64,000 bases of DNA from an uncultured Propionivibrio sp. (GTDB lineage Bacteria > Pseudomonadota > Gammaproteobacteria > Burkholderiales > Rhodocyclaceae). Positions 1 through 8,764 of this stretch are shown here, piece after piece. The translations under genes were made by a program, and so were the position numbers. The stretch spans positions 1,364,001 to 1,428,000 of the forward strand of contig NZ_OY762656.1 of the NCBI RefSeq assembly GCF_963666255.1. Direction: 5' to 3'. The notes beneath the pieces are model-generated. The model was given only the letters and a program-made list of their open reading frames with translations. It had not been told where the DNA came from and searched no databases. Each line of letters starts with the position of its first letter. The stretch's first letter is position 1.

Positions 1-535
1 GTGCGGTGATCGCTTCCTTGAGCTTGCGCGTCAGGGTGGGCGCGCGTCCGATGTCGTCGGGATAGAGGTTGCGCGCCAGCTGCTGGGTCAGCGTCGAGCC
101 GCCCTGACGGTCGCCGCCGAGTGTGTGGACGAGGGCGGCGCCGGTGCGAAAGAGGTCGAGTCCGTGGTGCTCGTAGAAGCGGTGGTCCTCAGTGGCGATC
201 AGGGCATCGACGACGTGGGGCGAGATGTCGGCAAGCCGGACCCATTGACGGTTGGCGAGCCGGAGTTCAGCGATTTTCTTGCCATCGGCCGAAAGGATTT
301 GTGCCGGGTGCTCGGTCGTCGCATTGCGGATGTCGCGGATGCTCGGGGTGAACGGGATCAGGACGATCGCATAGAGCAGCAGGGCCAGCGGACCGGCGGC
401 GAGAGCCAGGGCAATACCGCGCCGGGTCGGGTGGCGGAGATGTACGAGGGCGCGCTGCGCGATCGGTGTCGCTTCCGCACGCACGCGTTGCCATGCCAGG
501 CGAAGCGCGTCGGCCCAGGCCGTCGGAAAATTCAT
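1..535 (-). CDS. Penicillin-binding protein, GT51 transglycosylase N-terminus (partial)
   Basis: The gene runs off the left edge, so only about 178 N-terminal residues are visible. After a cytoplasmic stretch there is one hydrophobic membrane anchor (about residues 37-58), then the start of a GT51 peptidoglycan glycosyltransferase domain with the hallmark EDHRFYEHHGLD motif, whose glutamate is the expected catalytic base, and the GGSTLTQQLARNLYP motif. Family members polymerise lipid II into glycan strands on the outer face of the inner membrane; bifunctional ones also carry a transpeptidase domain, which would lie outside this window. The ATG start is preceded by a purine-poor leader, so the start is reasonable but not certain. 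The FecR-domain gene lies upstream on the same strand, 113 bp away. Confidence 0.9.
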   Translation of the reverse strand, partial: MNFPTAWADALRLAWQRVRAEATPIAQRALVHLRHPTRRGIALALAAGPLALLLYAIVLIPFTPSIRDIRNATTEHPAQILSADGKKIAELRLANRQWVRLADISPHVVDALIATEDHRFYEHHGLDLFRTGAALVHTLGGDRQGGSTLTQQLARNLYPDDIGRAPTLTRKLKEAITA

Positions 536-648
536 GGTTCGCTACGGAGGTTCTCGAAAAGAAGCGCAATGCTAGCAGGATGCGCTGGAAGCCGCTGTTT
601 TGATTGTGTAATTGAAGCTGCTCGTGTGGGTTTGGCACGTGCCGGTGG

Positions 649-1443
649 CTATTTGCCGCCGATGCTGCCGACGGCGTTCGTCGCGGCATTGTCCTGGCCG
701 ACGGCCGTGGCGCCCATGTCCTTGGCCGCAGCGTTGATCGTCGTGTTGCCCTGGATCGACGTGCCGCCGCCACCTCCTCCGCTGCGTCCTCCCCCGCCGA
801 ACTGGGCGCTGCCGCCGCCGAGGTTGAGGTATTTTGGCGCCGACTGGCGATTGGCGACGTAGGCGCGTTGGCCCTCGCCGACGGCGAAGGCGCCGGCGCG
901 GTTGGTCAGCGAGATCTCGCCGCGGTCGACCTGCACGTGCAGGCCGTTGTCGAGCCGCGCGCTGTATTCGGTGCCGCGGATGCCGATGGTGGCGGCTTGT
1001 GTCGTCACCCGGTAGGTGCCGCGGTTGATTTTGCCAAGCAGTCCCGTCACCGTCCGGAAGCCGCCCTTGACGAGGCTGAAGAATCCCTTGTCGTCGTCGC
1101 TGCGTCCGCCGGTGAAGGCGTACTGGTCGATGCGGAATTCCGAATCGGCGTTGAGCTGGACGACCGATTCGTCGCTGAAGCGGACGGTGATGCGGCCTTG
1201 CGTCCCGGTCACCAGCTGGTCGCCGGATTCGACGGTCATGCCGGGCAGCGCGGCGCGGCTCGTGCCGGCGGAAACAACGGTGGCCGGCGCGCTGCTGGTG
1301 ACGATCCGTCCGGCGGTGTCGGCGAATGCCGCTGTCGTCGTCAGCAGCAGGACCAGCACGAAAGCGTTGAGAAGACTCGGAATGCCATCGGGAAGGTGGC
1401 GGTTGCGACGGGTCGGCATGATCGTGGGCACGGAAATCGTCAT
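649..1443 (-). CDS. Exported FecR-domain protein with glycine-rich tail
   Basis: This 264-residue protein has a hydrophobic N-terminal segment ending in TAAFA, consistent with a signal peptide. A FecR-type domain follows: the segment around GDQLVTGTQGRITVRFSD, then NADSEFRI, GFRTVTGLLGK and ATIGIRGTEY is the usual order of the stand-alone periplasmic FecR family. The C-terminal quarter is a low-complexity glycine-rich linker (residues about 210-232). Unlike true FecR anti-sigma factors, it has no sigma factor gene beside it and no membrane-spanning transducer layout. In related genomes such proteins often accompany adenylate-cyclase or CHASE2 signalling proteins; here the neighbours are PBP and trpB2. 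The role is unknown. Confidence 0.75.
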   Translation of the reverse strand: MTISVPTIMPTRRNRHLPDGIPSLLNAFVLVLLLTTTAAFADTAGRIVTSSAPATVVSAGTSRAALPGMTVESGDQLVTGTQGRITVRFSDESVVQLNADSEFRIDQYAFTGGRSDDDKGFFSLVKGGFRTVTGLLGKINRGTYRVTTQAATIGIRGTEYSARLDNGLHVQVDRGEISLTNRAGAFAVGEGQRAYVANRQSAPKYLNLGGGSAQFGGGGRSGGGGGGTSIQGNTTINAAAKDMGATAVGQDNAATNAVGSIGGK

Positions 1444-1586
1444 GCACTCAGGATAGCCCAGGATGCGGCGATCGCGGGAAATAATGCGGCCTGCGCCGGG
1501 GCATTCCGCGGCGTCTGGCTGCAGGACGCGCCGCCGCCGGCTATACTTGCGCTTTTCAGAATCTTCGACAGTTCCCGGGAGTATTC

Positions 1587-2951
1587 ATGGAGTCCTTGCG
1601 TTTCGTCCTGCCCCAATCCGAAATTCCGACGCATTGGTATAACGTCGTCGCCGACATGCCCAATGCGCCGATGCCGCCGCTCGGGCCTGATGGCAAGCCG
1701 GCGACGCCTGAGCAGATGAGCGCCATCTTCCCGATGGCCATCCTCGAGCAGGAGATGTCGGCGGAGCGCTGGATTCCGATTCCGCAGCCGGTGCGCGAGA
1801 TCTATCGCCTGTGGCGTCCGTCGCCGCTGGTCCGCGCGGCGCGACTCGAGGAAATGCTGGGAACACCGGCGCGCATCTACTACAAGAACGAGAGCGTTTC
1901 GCCGGCCGGCTCGCACAAGCCCAATACCGCCATTGCGCAGGCCTATTACAACAAGCAGGCTGGCATCAAGCGCATCACTACTGAGACCGGCGCCGGCCAG
2001 TGGGGCTGTTCGATGGCGCTGGCAGGCCAGATGTTCGGGCTCGATGTCCGCGTCTACATGGTCAAGGTCAGCTACAACCAGAAGCCGTATCGCCGCTCGA
2101 TGATGCAGACCTGGGGCGCCGAAGTCTTCGCCAGTCCTTCCGACATGACGCAGACCGGTCGTGCCGCGCTGGCTGCCGATCCCAACAATCAGGGCTCGCT
2201 GGGCCTCGCCATTTCGGAAGCGGTCGAGGAAGCGGCATCGCGCGCCGATACCAACTATGCGCTCGGCTCCGTGCTCAATCACGTCGCCCTGCACCAGACG
2301 GTCATCGGGCTGGAGGCCAAGAAGCAGTTCGAGATGGCCGGCGACTGGCCGGACGTGATCTTCGCACCCTGCGGCGGCGGTTCATCGTTTGCCGGCATCG
2401 CCTTTCCCTTCGTCGCCGATAACGCCGCCGGCGGACACAACGGCAAGCTCGTGCAGCTCGTTGCGGTCGAGCCGGCGTCGTGCCCGTCGCTGACCAAGGG
2501 GCAATATGCCTATGACTTCGGCGACTCTTCCGGCTTTACACCGCTGATGAAGATGTTCACGCTCGGCCACGATTTCATGCCGCCGGGCATCCACGCCGGC
2601 GGCCTGCGTTATCACGGCGCTTCACCGCTCGTCTCCCAGCTTTACCACGAGGGCTTGATCGAGGCCATCGCCGTGCCGCAGCTGGCGACCTTCGAGGCCG
2701 GCGTCATGTTCGCCCACGCCGAGGGGCTCATCCCGGCGCCCGAATCCTGCCACGCCATTCGCGGCGGCATCGACGAAGCCCTGCGTTGCAAGGCGACCGG
2801 CGAGGCGCGCACGATCCTCATCAACGTTACCGGCCACGGTTACTTCGACATGGGTTCCTACGACCGCTACTTTGCCGGCGAACTCGAAGATTTCGAGTAT
2901 CCGGAAGCGGCGATCAAGGAATCGCTGACGCATCTGCCGCGCGTCGGCTGA
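1587..2951 (+). CDS. trpB2: TrpB2-type tryptophan synthase beta chain
   Basis: This 454-residue pyridoxal-phosphate enzyme is of the TrpB2 class, about 50 residues longer than canonical TrpB. The PLP lysine lies in the GSHKPNTA motif (about residue 111), followed by the substrate-binding ETGAGQWG motif and a glycine-rich PLP-phosphate loop (PCGGGSSFAG). It joins indole and serine to give tryptophan in the cytosol. TrpB2 proteins usually do not pair with TrpA, and no trpA is next to it here, so it may salvage free indole or use phosphoserine. The ATG at 1587 follows a GGGAG Shine-Dalgarno sequence. The SPOR gene begins 13 bp downstream, suggesting co-transcription. Confidence 0.93.
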   Translation: MESLRFVLPQSEIPTHWYNVVADMPNAPMPPLGPDGKPATPEQMSAIFPMAILEQEMSAERWIPIPQPVREIYRLWRPSPLVRAARLEEMLGTPARIYYKNESVSPAGSHKPNTAIAQAYYNKQAGIKRITTETGAGQWGCSMALAGQMFGLDVRVYMVKVSYNQKPYRRSMMQTWGAEVFASPSDMTQTGRAALAADPNNQGSLGLAISEAVEEAASRADTNYALGSVLNHVALHQTVIGLEAKKQFEMAGDWPDVIFAPCGGGSSFAGIAFPFVADNAAGGHNGKLVQLVAVEPASCPSLTKGQYAYDFGDSSGFTPLMKMFTLGHDFMPPGIHAGGLRYHGASPLVSQLYHEGLIEAIAVPQLATFEAGVMFAHAEGLIPAPESCHAIRGGIDEALRCKATGEARTILINVTGHGYFDMGSYDRYFAGELEDFEYPEAAIKESLTHLPRVG

Positions 2952-2964
2952 GAGAGGTTGAGCG

Positions 2965-3636
2965 ATGCGTGCCGCCGTTTTCCTGCTGATTCTCGCCAAC
3001 CTGATGTTCTTTGCCTGGGCGCAAGGACTGCTCGGTACCGGCGACAATCCTGACACCTTGCGGCTGAGCCAGCAGTTGCTGGCCGAGCGGGTGCGCGTCA
3101 TCAGCCGCGACGAGCCGCCGGCTGAGGCATCGGTGAAAGCAGCGAAAGCGGAGAAGCGCGAACCGGAAGCCTGCGTGATGCTGGGCGATCTGACGACAGC
3201 CGAGCTGACGCGCGTCGAGGCCCTGATCAAGGAAAAGGCGTCGGCGCTCCGGGTCGAGCGGAGCGAGACGGCGTCGGGTGGCTTCTGGGTCTTCATCCCG
3301 CCGTTGCCGAACAAGGCCGAGGCCGAACGCAAGGCCAGCGAGCTCAAGCGCTTCAAGATCCAGGATTTTGCCGTTCTCCAGGAGCCGGCGGCTGTACGCT
3401 TCGCCATCTCGCTGGGCGTCTTCTCGAGCCGGGAAGCGGCCGAGAGCCGGCTGGAAGAACTGCGGGCGAAAGGCGTTCGTTCGGCGAAAATCGGCGAGCG
3501 CGAGCGTAATGCCAGCGCCGCCCTCGAAGTGCGCGGCAGCGAGGCGCTGTTGGCGGCCTTGCGGCCGCTTCTGGCCGAGAACGGTGTCCAGGGCGCGCCG
3601 ACGGCGTGCCGGTCGGGGCGGACGGCGGCGCAGTGA
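2965..3636 (+). CDS. SPOR-domain membrane protein
   Basis: This 223-residue protein begins with a single hydrophobic helix (residues 3-20) and no cleavage site, so it is probably anchored in the inner membrane facing the periplasm. Residues about 105-180 resemble a SPOR fold, with the FWVFIPPLPNKAEAERKASELK start and a second repeat-like stretch FAISLGVFSSREAAESRLEEL. SPOR domains bind glycan strands stripped of stem peptides and bring proteins to the division septum. A cysteine at about residue 72 is notable. The stop overlaps the start of coaE (GTGA), so the two are translationally coupled. The position next to coaE-zapD-yacG fits a cell-envelope role. Confidence 0.75.
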   Translation: MRAAVFLLILANLMFFAWAQGLLGTGDNPDTLRLSQQLLAERVRVISRDEPPAEASVKAAKAEKREPEACVMLGDLTTAELTRVEALIKEKASALRVERSETASGGFWVFIPPLPNKAEAERKASELKRFKIQDFAVLQEPAAVRFAISLGVFSSREAAESRLEELRAKGVRSAKIGERERNASAALEVRGSEALLAALRPLLAENGVQGAPTACRSGRTAAQ

Positions 3637-4256
3637 GCGCCTGGGTGGTTGGCCTGACTGGCGGAATCGGCAGCGGCAAGAGCACGGTCGCCGATCTGTT
3701 CGCCGCGCGCGGGATCGCCGTCGTCGATACGGATGTCATTGCCCGCGAATTGACCGGACCCGGCGGGGCGGCGATGCCCGACATCGAGGTCGCCTTCGGT
3801 GCCGATGTCATCGCGCCGGACGGCAGCATGGATCGTGCGGCAATGCGGCAACGGGCGTTCGCCGATGCCGCCGCGCGTCAACGTCTCGAGGCGATCCTGC
3901 ATCCGCGCATTCGTCGGGAAGCTGATCGGCGCTGCAACGAAGCGGTGTCGCCGTATGTGCTCCTGGCGGTGCCGCTGCTCGCCGAAACGGGCGCCTATCG
4001 CGACCGTGTCGCACGTGTTCTCGTCGTCGATTGCGAAGAATCCACGCAGTTGGCACGCGTCATGGCGCGCAACGGGCTGCCGGCCGACAGCGTACGCGCG
4101 ATCATGGCGACGCAGGTGTCGCGCGATGCCCGTCTGGCGCTTGCCAATGACATTGTGACCAACGATGGCGCGCGAGAATTGCTGGAACCGCAGGTTGAAA
4201 CGCTGCATCGGCGTTATTTGCAGCTTGCGGGCCGCGAAAATCGCTGCAACGGTTGA
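3633..4256 (+). CDS. coaE: Dephospho-CoA kinase
   Basis: CoaE phosphorylates the 3'-hydroxyl of dephospho-CoA with ATP, the last step of coenzyme A synthesis. The P-loop GLTGGIGSGKST lies at the extreme N-terminus, with the conserved DTDVIARELT and LHPRIRREADRR segments after it. I chose GTG 3633, which overlaps the stop of the SPOR gene (GTGA) and yields a 207-residue protein of normal family length. An upstream in-frame GTG at 3606 would add nine residues with no family support. The order coaE-zapD-yacG is conserved in many beta- and gammaproteobacteria. Confidence 0.95.
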   Translation: MSAWVVGLTGGIGSGKSTVADLFAARGIAVVDTDVIARELTGPGGAAMPDIEVAFGADVIAPDGSMDRAAMRQRAFADAAARQRLEAILHPRIRREADRRCNEAVSPYVLLAVPLLAETGAYRDRVARVLVVDCEESTQLARVMARNGLPADSVRAIMATQVSRDARLALANDIVTNDGARELLEPQVETLHRRYLQLAGRENRCNG

Positions 4257-4316
4257 GATTTTGGCCCAGATGCCGCAGAATTCGCCTACCTCTCTCAGAC
4301 CCATCCCGGCGGCCAC

Positions 4317-5078
4317 GTGATCATCTACGAATATCCCTTCAACGAGCGCATTCGCACCTTGTTGCGCCTGGAGGACCTGTTCGACAAGGCCGACCATTTC
4401 ATCGAGCAGTCGGGCGCGCACGAGCACCATGTGGCGCTGCTGACGTTGTTCGAAATCCTCGAAGTGGCCGGGCGCGCCGATCTCAAGATGGATCTCATCC
4501 AGGAACTCGAGCGCCAGCGCCAGACGCTGCTCGGCTTCCGCAACAATCCGGCGATTTCCGAAGAGGCGCTGTCGGGGGCCTTGTACGAGCTTGAACAGGC
4601 TTCTGCATCCCTCCTCGCGATGGCCGGGAAAATCGGACAATCGCTGCGTGACAACGACTGGCTGATGGGCATCAAGAGCCGGGCGTCGATTCCTGGCGGG
4701 GTGTGCGAGTTCGATGTGCCGTCCTACCATTTCTGGCAGCATCAGGCGTCGGACGTGCGCAAGGAAGCGCTGGCCGGCTGGCTGAAGCCCTTCAAGCCGC
4801 TCGACCACGGACTCTCGATCGTACTGCGCCTGTTACGCAACAGCGGCGGCGTCGAGCATCTGGTGGCATCTGGCGGGGCGTTCCAGCGCACCATGACCGG
4901 CATCGCGTCGCAGATGGTGCGCGTCATCCTGCCGTCTCAGTCGTCGTTCGTGCCGGAAATCAGTGCCAACAAATATGCGTTGAACATCCGCTTCACGCGT
5001 CCCGACAGCGAGCACCGGCCGCGTCAGTGCGACAGCGGCGTCGAAGTGCCGTTCGACATCGTCTTCTGCGCACTCTGA
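4317..5078 (+). CDS. zapD: Cell division protein ZapD
   Basis: ZapD (253 residues) is a cytoplasmic FtsZ-associated protein that bundles FtsZ protofilaments during Z-ring assembly. The sequence matches the family from its start, with the typical [19 protein letters not shown] opening, an all-helical N-terminal half and a beta-rich C-terminal half ending with [10 protein letters not shown]. The start is GTG 4317 (VIIYEY), in the usual place for the family. The stop overlaps the start of yacG by one base (TGATG), so the two are coupled. It sits 60 bp after coaE, in the conserved coaE-zapD-yacG block. Confidence 0.96.
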   Translation: MIIYEYPFNERIRTLLRLEDLFDKADHFIEQSGAHEHHVALLTLFEILEVAGRADLKMDLIQELERQRQTLLGFRNNPAISEEALSGALYELEQASASLLAMAGKIGQSLRDNDWLMGIKSRASIPGGVCEFDVPSYHFWQHQASDVRKEALAGWLKPFKPLDHGLSIVLRLLRNSGGVEHLVASGGAFQRTMTGIASQMVRVILPSQSSFVPEISANKYALNIRFTRPDSEHRPRQCDSGVEVPFDIVFCAL

Positions 5079-5272
5079 TGGCTGTGCGTCATGTGACCTG
5101 CCCGCAGTGCGGAGGCGTCGCCGTCTGGTCGCTGGAGAATCCCTTCCGGCCGTTCTGCTGCGAACGCTGCAAACTCATCGATCTGGGCGCCTGGGCGGCG
5201 GAGACGTATCGCGTGCCGGCGCAGGAAAACGAAGTCCCCGACGTCGACACGCCTGACCCGTCGAGCGCCTGA
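5078..5272 (+). CDS. yacG: DNA gyrase inhibitor YacG
   Basis: This 64-residue protein carries a zinc ribbon of four cysteines at positions 8, 11, 27 and 31 (CPQC and CCERC), the YacG signature, followed by the conserved DLGAWA segment. YacG binds the GyrB subunit and blocks DNA binding by gyrase; a housekeeping role remains unclear. ATG 5078 overlaps the zapD stop by one base, the typical arrangement for this pair. Confidence 0.95.
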   Translation: MAVRHVTCPQCGGVAVWSLENPFRPFCCERCKLIDLGAWAAETYRVPAQENEVPDVDTPDPSSA

Positions 5273-5373
5273 CGCGGTTTCTTCCGTGTCGCTGGCGACC
5301 GGGGTCCTGCGATGACGCGCTCTGCGGTTCATCACATTGGAATAAGCACCGGCTTCGGTTAGGATTGAACCCC

Positions 5374-6858
5374 ATGAACGGCCACGTCCCCGATTCCCGT
5401 CACGGCCCGGATGCCGGGCACCAGCTGCTGCGCTTCCCCTTGCTCATGATGGTGGCGACGGCGGCTGTCCTGCTTGTCTTTGCAGCGGCTTCGCTTGTTC
5501 TGGAGAATCGGCGGCACACCCTGCAAGAGGCCGGGCGCGAAAATCTCAATGTGGCGCGGCTCGTCGGTTTTCACACGATGTATGTCATCAATTCCAGTGT
5601 CCTGCTGCTTGACAGTGTTGCCGACCATGTCCGGAAAAAGGGGTTTGCCTATTTTCATGGCGAGGAAGGCAAGCGCTTCCTGCAGATGCGGACGCAGGAT
5701 TATCCCGACCTGCAGTCGATGCTGCTGATCGATCGGCACGGACAGTTGCTGGTCGGGGCGACGCTGCCGTTTCCGCCGCCCCGTGTGAATTATGAGGATC
5801 GCGACTATTTTCAGGCGCATGTCGGTGGCCAGGATCTGGTGTTCGGCGAACAACTCGTTAGCCGTACGCAGGGACGGCGAGGGGTGACGATCAGTCGCGC
5901 GATCCGGGGGGGCGATGGCGCCTTCGAGGGTATCGTGCTGCTGACGATCGAGTCCAGCCATTTCGAACGCATGTTCCAGTCGGTACGCGGTCTCGGTAAC
6001 GAGGAGATCACCGTCTTCAGAAATGACGGCGCCATTTTTGCGCGCTATCCCGAGATCGAGGTCGGGAAACGTTATCCGCAGGCATCGGTGTTCGCGAAGG
6101 CGCTGGAAATGTCGAGCGGTGTGTATGAGGCCACGAGTGTCTTCGATGAGCGCTTGCGGCTGGTTGCTTTCGAGCGACTCGGCGATTTTCCGCTGATCGT
6201 TGTTTCCAGCCAGTTGCGCGAACAGGTGCTGTCGTCATGGTGGTCGTTCTGCCTCGTCGTTTTCTTCACGCTTGTGCTTGCCCTGGTCTGGCTTGGCGCA
6301 GCCGGGCGTTATGCATTCCGCACGGTGCTTCACAATGAAACCCTGCAACTCGAACTCGCCCGGCTGGCGCGCACCGATGCCTTGACCGATCTCGCGAATC
6401 GGCGGCATTTCACCGAACTGGCGGAGAAGGAACTCGCCCGCTCCCAGCGTTACGGGTCATCGCTGGCGATGCTGATGGTCGATATCGATCATTTCAAGCG
6501 CATCAACGATAGTCACGGGCATGCCGGCGGTGACGAAGTGCTGCGGCAGTTGGGCGAAGTGTTCCGGCTGACGTTGCGCAACATTGACGTGGTCGGTCGG
6601 CTGGGCGGCGAGGAGTTCGCGATCGTGTTGGCGCAGTCGGGCCTGGATTCGGCGCTGGAGGTTGCCGAGCGTCTGCGTGCGACGATCGAACAACAAGGTG
6701 TTCTCCTGTCCAGCGGCATCCTGCTGCATTACACGGTCTCGATTGGCGTGACAGCGCTGACCGGCAACGAGGATTCCGTCGAGCGTCTGCTCAAGCGAGC
6801 CGATGACGCCCTGTACCTGGCCAAGAACGGCGGCCGGAATACGGTCAGGTCGGCCTAG
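5374..6858 (+). CDS. Membrane diguanylate cyclase (Cache-like sensor, GGDEF)
   Basis: This 494-residue protein has two membrane helices (about residues 22-42 and 285-305) flanking a periplasmic dCache-like sensor, and a cytoplasmic C-terminal GGDEF domain (about 330-494). The active-site loop reads GGEEF, a variant normally active in making cyclic-di-GMP from two GTP. The inhibitory I-site RxxD is present five residues before it (RNID), so product feedback is expected. The RTDALTDLANRRHF segment opens the domain. I chose ATG 5374 because AGGA lies 10 bases upstream; an in-frame TTG at 5365 sits too close to that site. It converges with the Nudix gene, overlapping by 4 bp. Confidence 0.92.
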   Translation: MNGHVPDSRHGPDAGHQLLRFPLLMMVATAAVLLVFAAASLVLENRRHTLQEAGRENLNVARLVGFHTMYVINSSVLLLDSVADHVRKKGFAYFHGEEGKRFLQMRTQDYPDLQSMLLIDRHGQLLVGATLPFPPPRVNYEDRDYFQAHVGGQDLVFGEQLVSRTQGRRGVTISRAIRGGDGAFEGIVLLTIESSHFERMFQSVRGLGNEEITVFRNDGAIFARYPEIEVGKRYPQASVFAKALEMSSGVYEATSVFDERLRLVAFERLGDFPLIVVSSQLREQVLSSWWSFCLVVFFTLVLALVWLGAAGRYAFRTVLHNETLQLELARLARTDALTDLANRRHFTELAEKELARSQRYGSSLAMLMVDIDHFKRINDSHGHAGGDEVLRQLGEVFRLTLRNIDVVGRLGGEEFAIVLAQSGLDSALEVAERLRATIEQQGVLLSSGILLHYTVSIGVTALTGNEDSVERLLKRADDALYLAKNGGRNTVRSA

Positions 6859-7811
6859 CCGGCCTCGCCCCAGCCACGCAGCATCGCGATGCCATGGGCG
6901 CCCTGAGTCTGGGCGTGTTCCAGCATGTCCCCTGACATGCCGCCGAGGGCGAACACCGGCAGCGGCATTCGCTCGGTCAATTGCGCGAATTGTTCCCAGC
7001 CCAGTCCCGGATGGCCGGGGTGCGTGCGGGTCGGCAGCACCGGTCCCAGCAGCACGAAATCGAGTCCGAGCAGCGTCGCCTGGGCCAGTTCCTCGGCGTT
7101 GTGACAGGAAGCGGCGACCCGGTCGATGTCCGGGCGGGTGCGGGTTTGCATCAGAGTCTCTGACGTCAGGTGCAGGCCGTCGGCGCCGATATCGCGCGCC
7201 AGTGCAATGTCATCATTGACGAGTACCCGCGTGCCCGGATGCTGGCGTGCCAGTGTCATCGCCTGGCGGGAGAACTCACGTCGGGCCGCTTCGGAAAGTC
7301 CCCGGTCACGCAGCTGGATGAGCCGAAGGCCGTGCTTCAACGCTGTTTCGAGGCGGTCAAGTTCGGTCGCGACGCCATTTTCGCCAGCATTCGTCAGCGC
7401 GCAGATGCGCGGGAGTTCGAGCGCACGCAGGATCGGGCCGTTGGCCGGCAGGACGGGCGAAACCGTCGGTGCCTCGCCGATGCGCGTCCAGATCATGCCG
7501 GTGTGTTCATGCGTATGAAGCTCGCCTTCCCAGGCATGAACGTGAAAAAACTTGAGCCGCACATGCGCGTGCGGATAGACGAACTCGCGCGTGATCCACG
7601 GATTCGCGTGCAGGACGCGAATGCCGAGTTCCTCGTCGAGTTCGCGGACCAGCGCCTGCGCCGTGGTTTCGCCGGCTTCGACCTTGCCGCCGGGAAACTC
7701 CCAGTAGCCGGCATAGGCCTTGCCCGGCGGGCGCTGGGCGAGCAGATATTCGCGGCCGGCGTCGCCGTCGCGCAGGAGTACGGCGGCGGCGACTTCGGTG
7801 ATGCCGGTCAT
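6855..7811 (-). CDS. Nudix hydrolase fused to ThiE-like domain (MutT family)
   Basis: This 318-residue protein has an N-terminal Nudix domain (about 1-130) with a full Nudix box, GX5EX7REUXEEXGU, starting near residue 40 (GGKVEAGE then RELDEELGI). Such MutT-type domains hydrolyse 8-oxo-dGTP. The C-terminal half (about 135-315) is a TIM-barrel domain related to thiamine-phosphate synthase, with QLRDRGLS, VLVNDD, GLHLTSE and LLGPVLPTRTHPGHPGLGWE motifs. The fusion is common in beta- and gammaproteobacteria and the ThiE-like half is usually not the main thiamine enzyme. It overlaps the DUF815 gene upstream by 4 bp and so forms an operon with it. Confidence 0.93.
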   Translation of the reverse strand: MTGITEVAAAVLLRDGDAGREYLLAQRPPGKAYAGYWEFPGGKVEAGETTAQALVRELDEELGIRVLHANPWITREFVYPHAHVRLKFFHVHAWEGELHTHEHTGMIWTRIGEAPTVSPVLPANGPILRALELPRICALTNAGENGVATELDRLETALKHGLRLIQLRDRGLSEAARREFSRQAMTLARQHPGTRVLVNDDIALARDIGADGLHLTSETLMQTRTRPDIDRVAASCHNAEELAQATLLGLDFVLLGPVLPTRTHPGHPGLGWEQFAQLTERMPLPVFALGGMSGDMLEHAQTQGAHGIAMLRGWGEAG

Positions 7812-8716
7812 TTCCGCTTTTTTGCCTTGGGTGCCGGCCTGTTGGTGCCGGCCCAGTCCTTGGCGAATTGCCAGGCGACACGGCCGCTGCGCGAACCGCG
7901 CATCAGCGCCCAGTTGAGCGCCTCGCGCTCGGCGCGGGCAATTTCGCTCTTGGTGCAGCCGAAGTGCTTGAGCCAGTGATTGACGATGTCGATGTAGGCG
8001 TCCTGGTCGAACGGGTAAAACGACAGCCAGAGACCAAAGCGTTCCGACAACGAGATTTTTTCCTCGATGGCTTCGCCCGGGTGGATTTCGTCGCCGACGC
8101 GATGCGTCTCGAGGTTTTCCTCGAAGTATTCCGGCATCAGGTGGCGGCGGTTGGACGTGGCGTAGATCAGCACGTTGTCCGGGGCGGCCGTGAGCGACCC
8201 GTCGAGCACGACTTTCAGCGCCTTGTAGGTGGCATCGCCGGCATCGAAGGAGAGATCGTCGCAGAAGACGATGAAGCGCTCGGGACGGTCTTCGAGCAGT
8301 TCGACGATGATCGGCAGATCGACGAGGTCGGCTTTTTCCACCTCGACGACGCGCAGGCCGCGATCGGCATATTCGTTGAGCAGCGCCTTGATCAGCGACG
8401 ATTTGCCGGAACCGCGCGCGCCGGTGAGCAGTACGTTGTTGGCGGGATGTCCGTCGACGAACTGGCGGGTATTGGTGTCAATGCGCGCCTTTTGCTCGTC
8501 GATGTCCTGCAGGTCGCTCAGCCGGATCGACGAGGCTTTGCGTACGGGATAGAGATAGCCGGAATTGGCTTGCTTGCGCCAGCGGAAGGCGATGGCGCTG
8601 TCCCAGTCGGGGGCGGCAGAAGCCGGGGGGAGAAGGGGGTCGAGACGTTCAAGCAGGCGTTCGGCGCGTGCCAGAAATTGGAGCAGAGCCTGCTCGGAGG
8701 GAGAAGCGGTAGACAT
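7808..8716 (-). CDS. DUF815 family AAA ATPase
   Basis: This is a P-loop ATPase of the DUF815 family, with Walker A GARGSGKSSL (about residue 90) and a Walker-B-like FCDDLSFD segment, plus the ATSNRRHL sensor-1 region characteristic of the family. I chose ATG 8716 (MSTASPSEQ), giving 302 residues; an upstream in-frame start at 8761 would leave only three bases to the divergent mltA start. Its function is not established; it is usually found next to a MutT/ThiE gene, as here, where the two overlap by 4 bp. Confidence 0.88.
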   Translation of the reverse strand: MSTASPSEQALLQFLARAERLLERLDPLLPPASAAPDWDSAIAFRWRKQANSGYLYPVRKASSIRLSDLQDIDEQKARIDTNTRQFVDGHPANNVLLTGARGSGKSSLIKALLNEYADRGLRVVEVEKADLVDLPIIVELLEDRPERFIVFCDDLSFDAGDATYKALKVVLDGSLTAAPDNVLIYATSNRRHLMPEYFEENLETHRVGDEIHPGEAIEEKISLSERFGLWLSFYPFDQDAYIDIVNHWLKHFGCTKSEIARAEREALNWALMRGSRSGRVAWQFAKDWAGTNRPAPKAKKRK

Positions 8717-8764
8717 GATGGCGCTATACTTCTGGGCTTGGAAAACCAGACACTCTAGCAAATC

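Noticed and set aside
2622-4808. 728-codon open frame on the minus strand
   Set aside because: It lies opposite trpB2, the SPOR gene, coaE and zapD, all of which have clear family motifs; it is a high-GC shadow frame.
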